From Eutypella sp. D-1 (taxonomy: Eukaryota > Ascomycota > Sordariomycetes > Xylariales > Diatrypaceae), in contig JAJTTP010000004.1 in assembly GCA_023313575.1 (NCBI GenBank), positions 62,001-126,000 of the forward strand: a DNA stretch of 64,000 nt. Reading direction: 5' to 3'. The notes beneath the pieces were generated by a model that had not been told where the DNA came from, made no database searches, and saw nothing but the letters and a program-made list of their open reading frames with translations. A program made the position numbers and the translations under genes. Shown in pieces: positions 35,171 through 44,181 of the stretch; the stretch's first letter is position 1; each line of letters begins with the position of its first letter.

Positions 35171-36583
35171 ATGTCTTCTTCCTCTTCTCCCCGCTCCCCC
35201 CCTTTCCCCGGTTCTATGTCCCTCCCTCTCCCGGTTCAATCCTCCCAGGTCTCTCCCTCCCGCACCACCAAGATCAAGGAATCCCTGATCAACATGTTGT
35301 GGCGCCTTTTGGATGCCACTCCTGCCATAGGGATGGTGTTGTTCTTGGTTCTCTCGTCCTGGGTGAATCTCTACTGGTTCTGCTGGCGCCAACTGATTAA
35401 TTTCAGCCTCCCCGCCGGGATCGGGATTCAGCTCGAGACCGAGACCGGTGGGCCCTTTCTTGGTTGGCTCCTCCTGATCACCTTGGGTGTGTTCAGGTTC
35501 ACCTGGGTTGGTGCTTGGGTTCAGATGCTGGTGATCACTTGGTTCTTCGACCGCAAGTGGAGGCCACCAACGACCTGCAAGAACATCATGCAGCTCGAGG
35601 TCGACAGCTTGTGGAGAACCCGTGAATCCGATAGAGGTCCTTGGCTTCGTTACGAGGAAAGTAAGTCCTGACCCTATCTCTATCCCTATCCCTAATCCTA
35701 TCATCTTTGTGATTACATCAGCCTGGGCCTCAGCGCGCTGACGAAGTTCCCAGATTGTCGTCCCCGCACCTGCAATCGTTCGAATGGCTGTGATTTCCGC
35801 CTTTCGGACAGGGTTTATCACTGCACGAGGCTCGACCGTTGTCTGCCCGTGTACGATCACTACTGCGGTTTCCTCAAGACGGCGATCTACCTACGGACGA
35901 TCAAGCCCTACCTCTACGTGCTCGTATTCCTGCCACTAGATGCATTCCTCTCCTTGTCCATTTCCTGTTTCGCCCTTGCCCGCTATAAGGTCCTCGCAAT
36001 TCCCTTCGCGACAATTGTCATTCTGTCCGCGATCCTGATGGCCTGGACTTGTTTCAAGTTCACGCAAGGCAAGATTCGTCACCTTGGCTTCAAGAACTGC
36101 GTTTACGCCGAAGCTAAAGAGAACATGAGGTGGTATCTCGCGTTCAAGTACACCGAGAGAGGTGAGACGCGACTCCATGTAAAGGTCTTCTATCACCGAA
36201 GTCCTTTTGACCTTGGAATCACGGCAAACCTCAGCCACGTTCTTGGACGGCACTGGTGGCAGTGGCTCCTTTTCTTCGCGCGTCCGGAGCGTGTTCACCG
36301 CTACGGACACTACCACGATCGAGACCTCCCGTACGCCGACTGGGTCAATGACTACAGGACAGATTTCCTGATGGGCAGCCACCCCGGCCCCCTTCCAAAG
36401 ATCAGCCGGGGACCTATTCCCAACCGTCGACAGCAGCAGCGCTCGAGTGCCATATCCGACCACGGCCTTGGACAACAGGCTACTGAGCTCAGGACCTTCA
36501 GGAATCGTCGCACAGGCGAATCTTCTTCAAGCCACGTCGAAGATTTCTCCTTCCCCTTTCCTGAAGCGTCTCACAGGCCGTGA
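35171..36583 (+). CDS. Divergent DHHC-type palmitoyltransferase (PFA5-like), 2 exons
   Basis: Predicted protein S-acyltransferase with four membrane segments. Exons 35171-35660 and 35754-36583 with a 93-base GT-AG intron give 439 residues; two nearer acceptors lead straight to a stop. TM1 and TM2 lie near residues 55-75 and 100-125. The cysteine-rich domain reads CRPRTC, then SDRVYHC, RLDRCLPVYDHYCGF, with the active Cys at residue 201 in DHYC instead of DHHC; one of the usual zinc-binding cysteines is Leu and the CPW after DHHC is CGF. The layout with a lone RC before DHYC recalls the yeast Pfa5 branch. TM3 and TM4 follow (YLYVLVFLPLDAFLSL and ILSAILMAW). The C-terminal tail is Arg/Ser-rich. 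DHYC is known to work in Akr1-type enzymes, so activity is plausible but unproven. Confidence 0.83.
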
Positions 36584-37045
36584 TTCCAACTCGCGCTAGT
36601 CGAAGGCTGCCCATTATCTCGATCAGTGTAGTCCCCCTAGGAGCAAGCACGCAGCAACGGATACGGACCGGACCAGACCATACCCGAGCAGACCATCCAG
36701 CATAAGGAACCCCCCAGTCCATGTTGGAGAACCCAGAGCTAAGTCCCCTCCTACCCCCTCCTCTCCCCTTTACTTGTAATGTTCATTCTAACAAGTGTAG
36801 CCTTCCCGGAAACGTTTGCCTTCCTCATACTAAAGATAAGTCTTCCCTTCACCGCATCCCCCCCTCCCCCGGCCCTCTACTTTTAGATGCATTGACTAAC
36901 GACAGATGCCTTGATAGTTCCCCGGCCTGGTCCGCAGTGCAGGCTTGATCCCGCCAAGAACACCGCAGCTGCTCCGGAAAACGCACCATAATGTCTGCCT
37001 AGTCACCGTCGCAGACGTGGAGGGGGACTCCTCTTTCTACAGAAT

Positions 37046-37158
37046 AAAAACACTGCAGCAGCCCCAGATAAAGCACTCGACAAGAACACCGCAAGCATGC
37101 CCCGGACAATGCACTCGACAAGAACACCGCAGCTGCTCCGGTAAACGCCCTGCCCCCC
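37046..37158. repeat. About three units of a 38-nt tandem repeat
   Basis: Units start near 37046, 37083 and 37121 and share a GCACTCGACAAGAACACCGCA core, which occurs exactly at 37073-37093 and 37111-37131. A 23-nt piece of the last unit (37119-37141) is also present exactly at 36955-36977. This suggests local duplication of a GC-rich unit in non-coding DNA. Confidence 0.75.
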
Positions 37159-38126
37159 TTTGGATGGTCTCTGGTCTGGTCCGGTCCCGCACGAAACGAA
37201 CACCGAGGTATCTCGGGATATGAACTGGGTCTGGTCTGGCACTTGTCTTTCTTGGTTTTGGCTATTGGTTTACGGTTTCCCCTGGTGTTTTGGTGCCGTT
37301 GGTTTTGACCTTCGGCGGTGGTTAGTGTTTGTCTTTCTGTTTTAGGGTTTTTTCTTCCCTGTTCCAGGGTTTTTTGTCCCTTGTCCCTGTTCCTGTTTCT
37401 GTTCCTGTTTCTATTTCTATTTCTGTTTCTGTTTCTGTTTTTGGTCTTGTATTTGGGTGTGTTTTTCATGTTTTGTTATAGCTGCCTCAGGTGGGTGGGT
37501 GGGAGACTCACGTCAGTGAGCGGATCATCTGAGGTTTTGCTCATAGTCATTCTTTATGTTATGTGCTTTCGTCTTCTTTTCCACATCTCTTCGATTTGCC
37601 ATCTGATTAGCCTAATGACAACTAAGTCCCACGTGATCGTAGTATAAGTAGTGATCTGTAGGTTGACAAGACAACAGTTGTAGAGAATGGTGAGTGGCAA
37701 TAAAAGCTTCTCACCGCCTAGAACTGCCAAACCGGCTATTAATCTATTTTCAACTTGCCGACTATAGTCAAGCTGTTAATACTTAACGTATATGCAAAGC
37801 TGACATAGAACTTTCGTAACAATATTAGAGTCAGGGAGTGTCACAAGGTGGGAGGGCTATCCCGGCTTGGAATATTGTATTCTTTGATACTTCTATTCAT
37901 TTGATAATAAACGGTTATGGTCCCAAGGTCCTTGGGAAAAAGAAGAAGAAGGGAAAGAGGAGAAGTCTCCCAACCCCGCACAGGCCCATTGATATACCCG
38001 TCCTCACGTGACCAACAGGGATCGCTGCCAAGGTTCCGGTCTACAGTGTCCCTCCGTGTGACAGGGAGAATGCATGCATCTACGTCTCTGGCAAGCCATA
38101 CTCTTCTCGTCTCCTATGTCTGTATC

Positions 38127-38221
38127 TGTCACGTGATAATAGGCCAAAGGCGCTAGCAGCGACCCATCCCCCTATTTATGAACTACAACAAACTAGACTT
38201 TCAATAGGGGCTGTCGCCCCT
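38127..38221 (+). repeat. Motif TGTCACGTGATAATAG, copy B with downstream hairpin
   Basis: The exact 16-nt motif (38127-38142) is followed by an inverted pair CCCCTATT (38169-38176) and AATAGGGG (38203-38210), and by AGGGGC-TGTC-GCCCCT (38206-38221). Copy A at 33670 has the same motif and a related hairpin in the same orientation. Confidence 0.6.
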
Positions 38222-38853
38222 TGCAGATATCTAGAAAGGGGTAGAGTTCAATAACTATTCGACTTCTACCATACTATCACGCTGACTCTCAGCGACCCTC
38301 CAGCTGTTATCTCCTGTACCAACAACCTGTGTACCAGGCTCCATGACAGTATCATAACCATGTAAACCATTCTGCAGTGTTCTATTCAGTTCCTGCATGT
38401 TCTCTTGAGTTCCTGCTCATCAATCATAACGTATCTATAAACTCAAACTTTTCAACAAACAGTTGGTTATGCATTATGCAAGCCTAAGGTTATGCCGCAA
38501 AACTATGGGAATTGGCTCTCACCGCGGCCGGATCAACACAAATCCCCCATACGTCTTGGGAATGATCGCGAAATCGCCAAGTTCATCAAGTGCCCTCGCT
38601 ATGGCTAGATGATCCGATCGTAATCAGATTCTAGACGATAGTGAATAACTTCAGTATCATATAATATTCGTACCTTATCTTCTGATGATAGTGCCTCGGG
38701 GTCTGTTAACGTTTCTGCTTACCGTTTCCCAAACCCTATTTGTGGTAAGGTTAGATCATGTATTGCAACCCAACGCTTCATCGTCAGACTTTCTTTTCAA
38801 TCATTAACTGTATAATAAAAGCTTCTCTGGGTATCAACGCGTCTGCTCTCGGG

Positions 38854-38860
38854 TATAAAA
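38854..38860 (+). promoter_or_regulatory. TATA box candidate for the secreted Cys-rich gene
   Basis: TATAAAA lies 254 bases upstream of the ATG at 39114 and is followed by a CT/CA-rich stretch that could be the 5' UTR. Strong TATA boxes are common on regulated fungal genes. Confidence 0.45.
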
Positions 38861-39113
38861 GGGTACGTACGCCCCGCCGATTTTCTCTTAATCGATGTCT
38901 CTCTTACTCTTCAACCTTATTAGAACCATTCCATCAAATCCTCCCGTTGTCATCTATTAAGCTTCATACAAGCCGCATCTTATACTACCATTACGAAGAT
39001 CAAGACCATATTTCGAATCTTCGGCTGCAATCTGTCACCCAATTACTCATCCACAATTTATTACCATCATCTCATCCGAAAAAGACCAGAATATCTACCC
39101 CTTCTCTTTCATC

Positions 39114-39842
39114 ATGCATTCCCTTCAAACTTTCTCCAGCCTCATCGGGGTGCTCGCCACTATCAGCAAGACATCTGCCTTAGTCATCCCACCAAGAATC
39201 CCACCAACTAGCGATGACGTACAGAAAACCCCTGAAAGTTATGAAAACGATCACGATAATCATACGGATTTCGAGGACGAGCTGATGCACGGACACCCGG
39301 CGTACCCATTTTTGCGGTACTTCTCCAACCGCCTCATCGGAGACAACCACGCGGACTCAGAGCTCGACAATGATAACACCACCTCGCTAAGTGCTCGAGA
39401 CGTAACATGCAATCCGGACGACCACGGTGACGACACACTATCCAAGCGCAACGTCACAGGCAGGGCGTTGCATGCATGGGATGAAAACTCCAGCCACAGA
39501 AATCACCATTCCACACCAAGCAATGACAACAACGGAATGAACACGGAGCTACATACACGAGACGAAAGCTCCGGCGGCCCAGACGATAAGGTTCCCATCA
39601 ACGAATTGCCGTCATGCTACTACGAGTGCATGGTGGAAAACTGCTGCAACATGTGGGCGGGTGGACCCGGAAATGTTAGCGAGATGACGACCTATGAGTT
39701 CTGTCACTCTAAGTGGTTCTATGTCGGGAACTGGATCTTCGACAAAGTTCAGGATTGCCTTGCCGATAAGTGCGATTCCTGCCAACCGGGATGCGTGGAG
39801 GAATCAGATGTCTGGATGGGCCGAGTCTGTGGTGAACATTAG
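39114..39842 (+). CDS. Small secreted cysteine-rich protein, effector candidate
   Basis: An intronless 242-residue protein that I do not recognise. Residues 1-22 form a signal peptide (cleavage after SKTSA). The middle, to about residue 160, is acidic and rich in Asp, Asn and His, with a possible Kex2 site (SKR) and N-glycosylation sequons. The last 80 residues hold 10 cysteines: LPSCYYECMVENCCNMW, then FCHSKW, then DCLADKCDSCQPGC and a final RVC. The LPxCxxxC start recalls CFEM domains, but the eight-cysteine CFEM spacing is not clearly met. The TATA box and pro-region-plus-disulfide-core design fit a secreted effector or small hydrolase-like protein. There is no homologue I can name. Confidence 0.75.
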   Translation: MHSLQTFSSLIGVLATISKTSALVIPPRIPPTSDDVQKTPESYENDHDNHTDFEDELMHGHPAYPFLRYFSNRLIGDNHADSELDNDNTTSLSARDVTCNPDDHGDDTLSKRNVTGRALHAWDENSSHRNHHSTPSNDNNGMNTELHTRDESSGGPDDKVPINELPSCYYECMVENCCNMWAGGPGNVSEMTTYEFCHSKWFYVGNWIFDKVQDCLADKCDSCQPGCVEESDVWMGRVCGEH

Positions 39843-41076
39843 GTTTTGATGCGTCAATTAAGCTCAGCGGATTTTTTTATTTTTTTTTTTTTGATCGGAA
39901 GCGCGCGTTTGAATTTAACGCGACCGGGGATGATGGAATACAAATTGGGTTCTACGACAATTAATCTGAATAACCAGGTGCATAGTTGTGAATGCGTAGT
40001 AAAATGATGATTATACACTTTCTTTTTACTGATTATTGGAATTCAGATTCCATTTCCTAGAAGATAAAATCAATATGTAGTATTGCTTGGCATTTTAAAC
40101 ACTGTCCGCTTTCTTCCCGGGATCTCTAAGCCGGACCACTACGGGGCTTCCGGTGTTTAGTCGGCCCGGAGGTAGCCGATCGGCCGCCTTGCGAATTCTT
40201 GCTGGATATTGGCGGCGCCGGAGCCCAAGCAGCGGTGAACAAGTTAGCAAGGCAAGCAAGGTAACATTCTAAACAGGTTCGCCATATAATTAACTTAATC
40301 AATTTACCTAAGTAGGTAATGCGCTACCTAGGTACCAAAGGGGCTACTATGAGATCCGGAAGTCTATATACCGACCCCTAAAAGCCAACCTTGCCCGCGA
40401 AGTTCCGAAACCCCATAATCGTGATATCGGATTGTAGTGAAATGCTGACCTGTGCAGCTGCCTGTGCTAAAACTGTTCCTCCCCTGTATTGTTATACGAG
40501 ACAGGGGCGTCTTTAACTACTTCTAGAACACGCATGCTAAGAACAGTTAGAGGAGCTCATACCGCTTTCGGCACGAGACCCACGGCGGTGCGGGCCCGCC
40601 TATCGGCTTCGACGACAAATCTAGTAGTATTCCCTAGGGTGTAGAAGTTTCACTAACAAGGCCTATGGGATTTCAAGATTCTCAACTTTATAATAAACAG
40701 CGTGCATGAAGCGGGAGGGGCCGAGGTCTCTATTCTATAAATGCCAACTGCTATACGAGGTCGTGGTTCGTGAGGATCGCTCTCGGCAGTGTGCTTTACT
40801 TAGAGGGCCAGGGCTGTGTTGTTAGTGGAAAGGCGATGGCACTAAGAACATCAGATTAGCGAACATACTATGCAGACGGCGGTGCTCATCAAAATCATAC
40901 GGGCTCGCGTTCGCCGTATGAAGGTTAGCTTGTATTCAGCTTCCGAGATCCGCGAGGAAATATTTCAGGTATATTATATATAATGATGGCTCGCGCTATT
41001 GCGTTGTCTCTCTTTATGCTGTAACCTACAGCAGACACTCGCTTTCAGGATAACTGCCCGTCTCAGCTCTATTAAG
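39843..41076. other. Intergenic region with dispersed repeat copy B
   Basis: Holds a T-rich 3' end after 39842, repeat copy B (39959-40055), a GC-rich patch with CGG/CCG triplets at 40130-40200, and TACCTAGGTA at 40325-40334. The last 100 bases are the leader of the protease gene. Confidence 0.55.
39959..40055 (+). repeat. Dispersed repeat, copy B
   Basis: Partner of 32742-32833 in the same orientation, about 7.2 kb away; they share GAATGCGTAGT and TTTACTGATTATT blocks with similar flanks (TGAATAA, AGG, GCA). An ATGATGA/CTGA pair in this copy is not conserved in copy A. Confidence 0.6.
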
Positions 41077-42394
41077 ATGACTTCTCTGACTTCCCGCCCC
41101 CTGCTTGCAGCTTCATTGCTGATGCCTGTTGCTTCGGCCGCTGTGCTTGATCTGCCTGTCTGGTTTCGCAATAGTTATGTAAGAGCTCCTAGTCCCATTG
41201 ACATCGCAACTTGAGATAGGGTATACTGAACTTTTGAAGGCCGATGTTGAGGTCAAAGTAGGATCACCGCCTACTAGTCACCTGCTCCGCTTCGACACGG
41301 GCAGCGCAACAAGCTGGATTGTAGATCAGACATGTGCAACCGAATGCGACAATTATAGCGGGTAATTACCCAACCCCATCAGCCGATATATTGTGTCGTA
41401 ATCAGTTTTACCTGCCTATTGCATTTCGTGCTGACCTGCTTCAAGGTTCCCCCGGTCGGGCTATAACGCCAGCGCGTCCTCGACCTCGGGTTCGCTCGGC
41501 ACCTACGGACATATTGAGTACTTCGGTGGGGACACCGCGGGGCCTGGGGTGTTCGACACGTTCTCGGTCCCCTCGGACCCGTCCTTCTCTTGGAACCAGT
41601 CATTCCTGGCCGCCGACGCGACGAATTGGGCGCAGACGGCCGCAGACGGATTCTTCGGTTTGGCGTTCTCAACCATCTCTGTGGCCGACGCCCCCACCAT
41701 TGTTGAGACAATGCTGTGGGATGGGCTCCTCGACGAGCCACGCCTGGGAATTTACTACGGCAAGGAGTTCCTGGACACGAATGGGCCGGGCGAGGGTGTG
41801 TTGACGATTGGTGGTTCGAAGGAGGACGAGTACGTGGCCGAAAATGATCTCACCTGGGTCCCGCTCAAGCTGCTCGATTGGCAAACCGATTTTGAGGTGT
41901 GGCGCACGTCGATCGCGTCGATGAGCGGCCAGAGGGAATCAGAGGCGGGAGAAAAGAGCAACGCGACGGTCGACTTCGGAAACTCCTGGGCCGTCTTTGA
42001 TACGGGTGCCGGCGGCATCTCTGTACCTGAGAACCAGGTTGACGCGATGTACGAGGCCATCGGCATGAACTATCGCGATATCCTGGATAACGGATACGTC
42101 CCGCTGTGCAAAGACTTCAACTCGTCATGGTCGGTCTCGTTCAACTTCCGCGGAGACAGCGATGACGACCTGCGCACGCTGACACTGACTGGGGACCAGC
42201 TGGCCCGTCCGGGTTTCGCCGGTGGTCGCGAAGATGCGTGCTGGCCTCCGTTCGAGGGCGGAAATAACGATGGGTTCTTCCTCATCGGCTCGCCGCTTCT
42301 GCACCACTTCTACACCATCTGGGACTTTGGTGCGGACGCAGTTGAGAACTACAAGCCACAGATTGGGTTTGGCAAGCTGAAGCCGGGGTTCTAA
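41077..42394 (+). CDS. Secreted pepsin-like aspartyl protease, 3 exons
   Basis: Extracellular endopeptidase of family A1. Exons 41077-41178, 41240-41361 and 41446-42394 with 61- and 84-base introns give 390 residues. The ATG at 41077 begins a signal peptide ending VASA before AVLDLPVWFRNSY. The chosen first acceptor gives RNSY-ADVEVKVGSPP, the usual A1 beta-hairpin; a closer acceptor at 41215 would also keep frame and add eight residues, but needs a 37-base intron. Catalytic Asp53 lies in DTGS and Asp260 in DTGA. The second splice gives YSGFPRSGYNASASSTS, a normal strand after the flap. There is no GPI or membrane tail. It heads the five-gene group ending at 49284 and is convergent with the dioxygenase, 141 bases away. 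Confidence 0.9.
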
Positions 42395-42535
42395 GTTTAC
42401 ACACACTGCAAATGTTGTCCGATTAAGGCAACGATACCAGATACCCAAATGCAATGTTTATACGTATAAATAATGAATATAGAGACGAAATAAGATGTCA
42501 ATAAATCTTGCGCATGAGTACAAGAGCCTACTAGT

Positions 42536-43717
42536 CTACCCATCAAGGGCCTGCACGACCTGTGCCCAATCTGCGGTACCGTAGGCACCGGGAACCTCCT
42601 CGCCATCAAAGAGACTAGCATATACTACGCGGTCCGATTGCTCACCCTGCCACGGCTGGCGCCCGTGTTGTGCGATGATGTTGTCATAAATCAACACGTC
42701 TCCCCGCTCCCACTTATGTAGTACGCGGATCTCGTCCGTGATCTTTGCTAGGTGCGCCAGATATTCGGTCGGGATTGGAGTCCCGTCCCCATACAACTGT
42801 TCCGTAGGGTTCTTCCTGCCGGCGCTGTTTTGCGTGTAGACATAGTACGCCGCCAGCCCTGTGAACAGGGTCGGCAGATTCGTCCCCGGCTGCGTGCGGA
42901 TGGCGGGAAGCCGGTGGGTGAGCACGATGCCGTCATCGGTCCACTCCCACGTGGTGTGCTTGCCGCGTCCGTACCGGGCGATCTGCGCTTCGATCTTAGC
43001 ACGTCGCGTGGCCTCGTCATCGCCGTCCTGAATCTCTTTCCCGAAGGCTTGCCGCAATGTCGACCCACCCACGTGCTGTCTGTCGAAGTGATACGTGACA
43101 CGGCTCAGGATGCCCTTTTCGCCAATCTCGGAAACGAACCGTGGAATCTCCTCCTGGGCCCGACGGAACAGCTCAAGCGAAGATGAGATGGGCGTCTCCC
43201 CGCCCCCCTGGGTCGGTGCCCGGTGCGCATAAAAGAAGATATACTCAGGCGCATGCGGGACCTGTGGCGACTCATTGTGGTTGTAGATCAGCACCTCCTT
43301 GGGCGACTCGTTTGCTGGTGCAACATTAGGCGCCAAGAGCGGCCGGTCGACAACGATCCCGATGATCTCGTGCGGCTTGTAACCGAACGCATGTGCGAAC
43401 TTAGAAAAGTCCTCGGCGCTGTTGATTGGTAGCCCACGGAAGAGGAGGCAGCCATGCACTGAAAGCTTCTTCGTCAGAATCCCACCTTGTGCCTGGAGGG
43501 TTTTCACGGCCTCGACGGCGTCGTCGAGGGCCAGCTTGGAATCGTCGTGTGTAGAGGGTCGTAGCGCAAGTGGAATAGCGGTTCCGCCGAGATGCGGCTC
43601 CCCGAGCAGCCGCTGATTGCTCGCCGGTAAGTCAAATGATTCGAAGATCACGGCTGGCGTAACCCCATCGCCAGGCTTGGCAGCATCAAGCGAAGCTTGC
43701 GATAAAACGGTTGCCAT
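42536..43717 (-). CDS. TauD/TfdA-type Fe(II)/2-oxoglutarate dioxygenase, SyrP-like
   Basis: A cytosolic non-haem iron oxygenase of 393 residues that hydroxylates or cleaves a small substrate using 2-oxoglutarate and O2. The iron-binding facial triad is visible: His147 and Glu149 in NHNESP, and His351 in IIAQHGR; Arg363 (SDRVVY) is placed to bind 2-oxoglutarate. The GGGETPISSS segment and the long insertion before the distal His are typical of SyrP-type members, which modify amino acids in peptide metabolite clusters. Glu in place of Asp in the HxD triad also occurs in this subgroup. It is an intronless gene divergent from the MFS transporter, 464 bases apart, so the two may be co-regulated. 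The substrate is unknown. Confidence 0.92.
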   Translation of the reverse strand: MATVLSQASLDAAKPGDGVTPAVIFESFDLPASNQRLLGEPHLGGTAIPLALRPSTHDDSKLALDDAVEAVKTLQAQGGILTKKLSVHGCLLFRGLPINSAEDFSKFAHAFGYKPHEIIGIVVDRPLLAPNVAPANESPKEVLIYNHNESPQVPHAPEYIFFYAHRAPTQGGGETPISSSLELFRRAQEEIPRFVSEIGEKGILSRVTYHFDRQHVGGSTLRQAFGKEIQDGDDEATRRAKIEAQIARYGRGKHTTWEWTDDGIVLTHRLPAIRTQPGTNLPTLFTGLAAYYVYTQNSAGRKNPTEQLYGDGTPIPTEYLAHLAKITDEIRVLHKWERGDVLIYDNIIAQHGRQPWQGEQSDRVVYASLFDGEEVPGAYGTADWAQVVQALDG

Positions 43718-44181
43718 CTTCTCTTTATTTCCTTTGATTTTGATTCAGGTATCAACACATCAAGCCATGTCTCAGAAATAGACTTCCAGACATAGGTATG
43801 TCTATGATGTAGCATCGAGCGGGGCAAATGCGAGGAGCAGAGCCGAATATCGTCCCGATATCTTGTCATCCCACGCCGCTAAAATCACGTCATTGGGGAT
43901 GCTGGTCCTCCAACTGGTCATTCCCAATTCTTGCTTGATATGGCGAATACTCTGGGCAGCGAATTCAGAGCTACTACAAGTATGTTGAGGTTGTGAAGGC
44001 ATACTGCACCTAAATAGTTTGAACCATAGAACCTCATTATTACGTTCCCGGCATGTGTTACTAAATTACTCGGTCGATTGATGGAAGCAATTATTTGGGT
44101 TTATTATTTTACTTTTTGATCCAGCCGGCCCCGAGGGAGAGAAGTTGTACGGCTCTCTTGTCAAACCCCCAAAACCTTACT
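43718..44181. promoter_or_regulatory. Divergent promoter of dioxygenase and MFS transporter
   Basis: 464 bases between two diverging ATGs. It holds two short perfect inverted repeats, AGACAT-AGGT-ATGTCT (43788-43803) and ATATCG-TCC-CGATAT (43847-43861), which could be sites for a dimeric regulator. No cluster-specific transcription factor gene is seen in the window. Confidence 0.45.

Larger units (their letters stand above)
36584..39113. other. Intergenic region with tandem repeat and pyrimidine hexamers
   Basis: Holds a 38-base tandem repeat (37046-37158), a related single copy at 36955-36977, a TGTTTC-type repeat (37380-37441), copy B of the TGTCACGTGATAATAG motif (38127-38142), and the promoter of the secreted protein gene with a TATAAAA at 38854. 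No coding gene is supported. Confidence 0.6.

Noticed and set aside
37003..37242. Hydrophobic repeat-containing minus-strand frame
   Set aside because: It is only the translation of the 38-nt tandem repeat.
39990..40035. ATGATGA and CTGA pair resembling snoRNA C/D boxes
   Set aside because: Only about 20 bases apart and not conserved in the other repeat copy at 32771.
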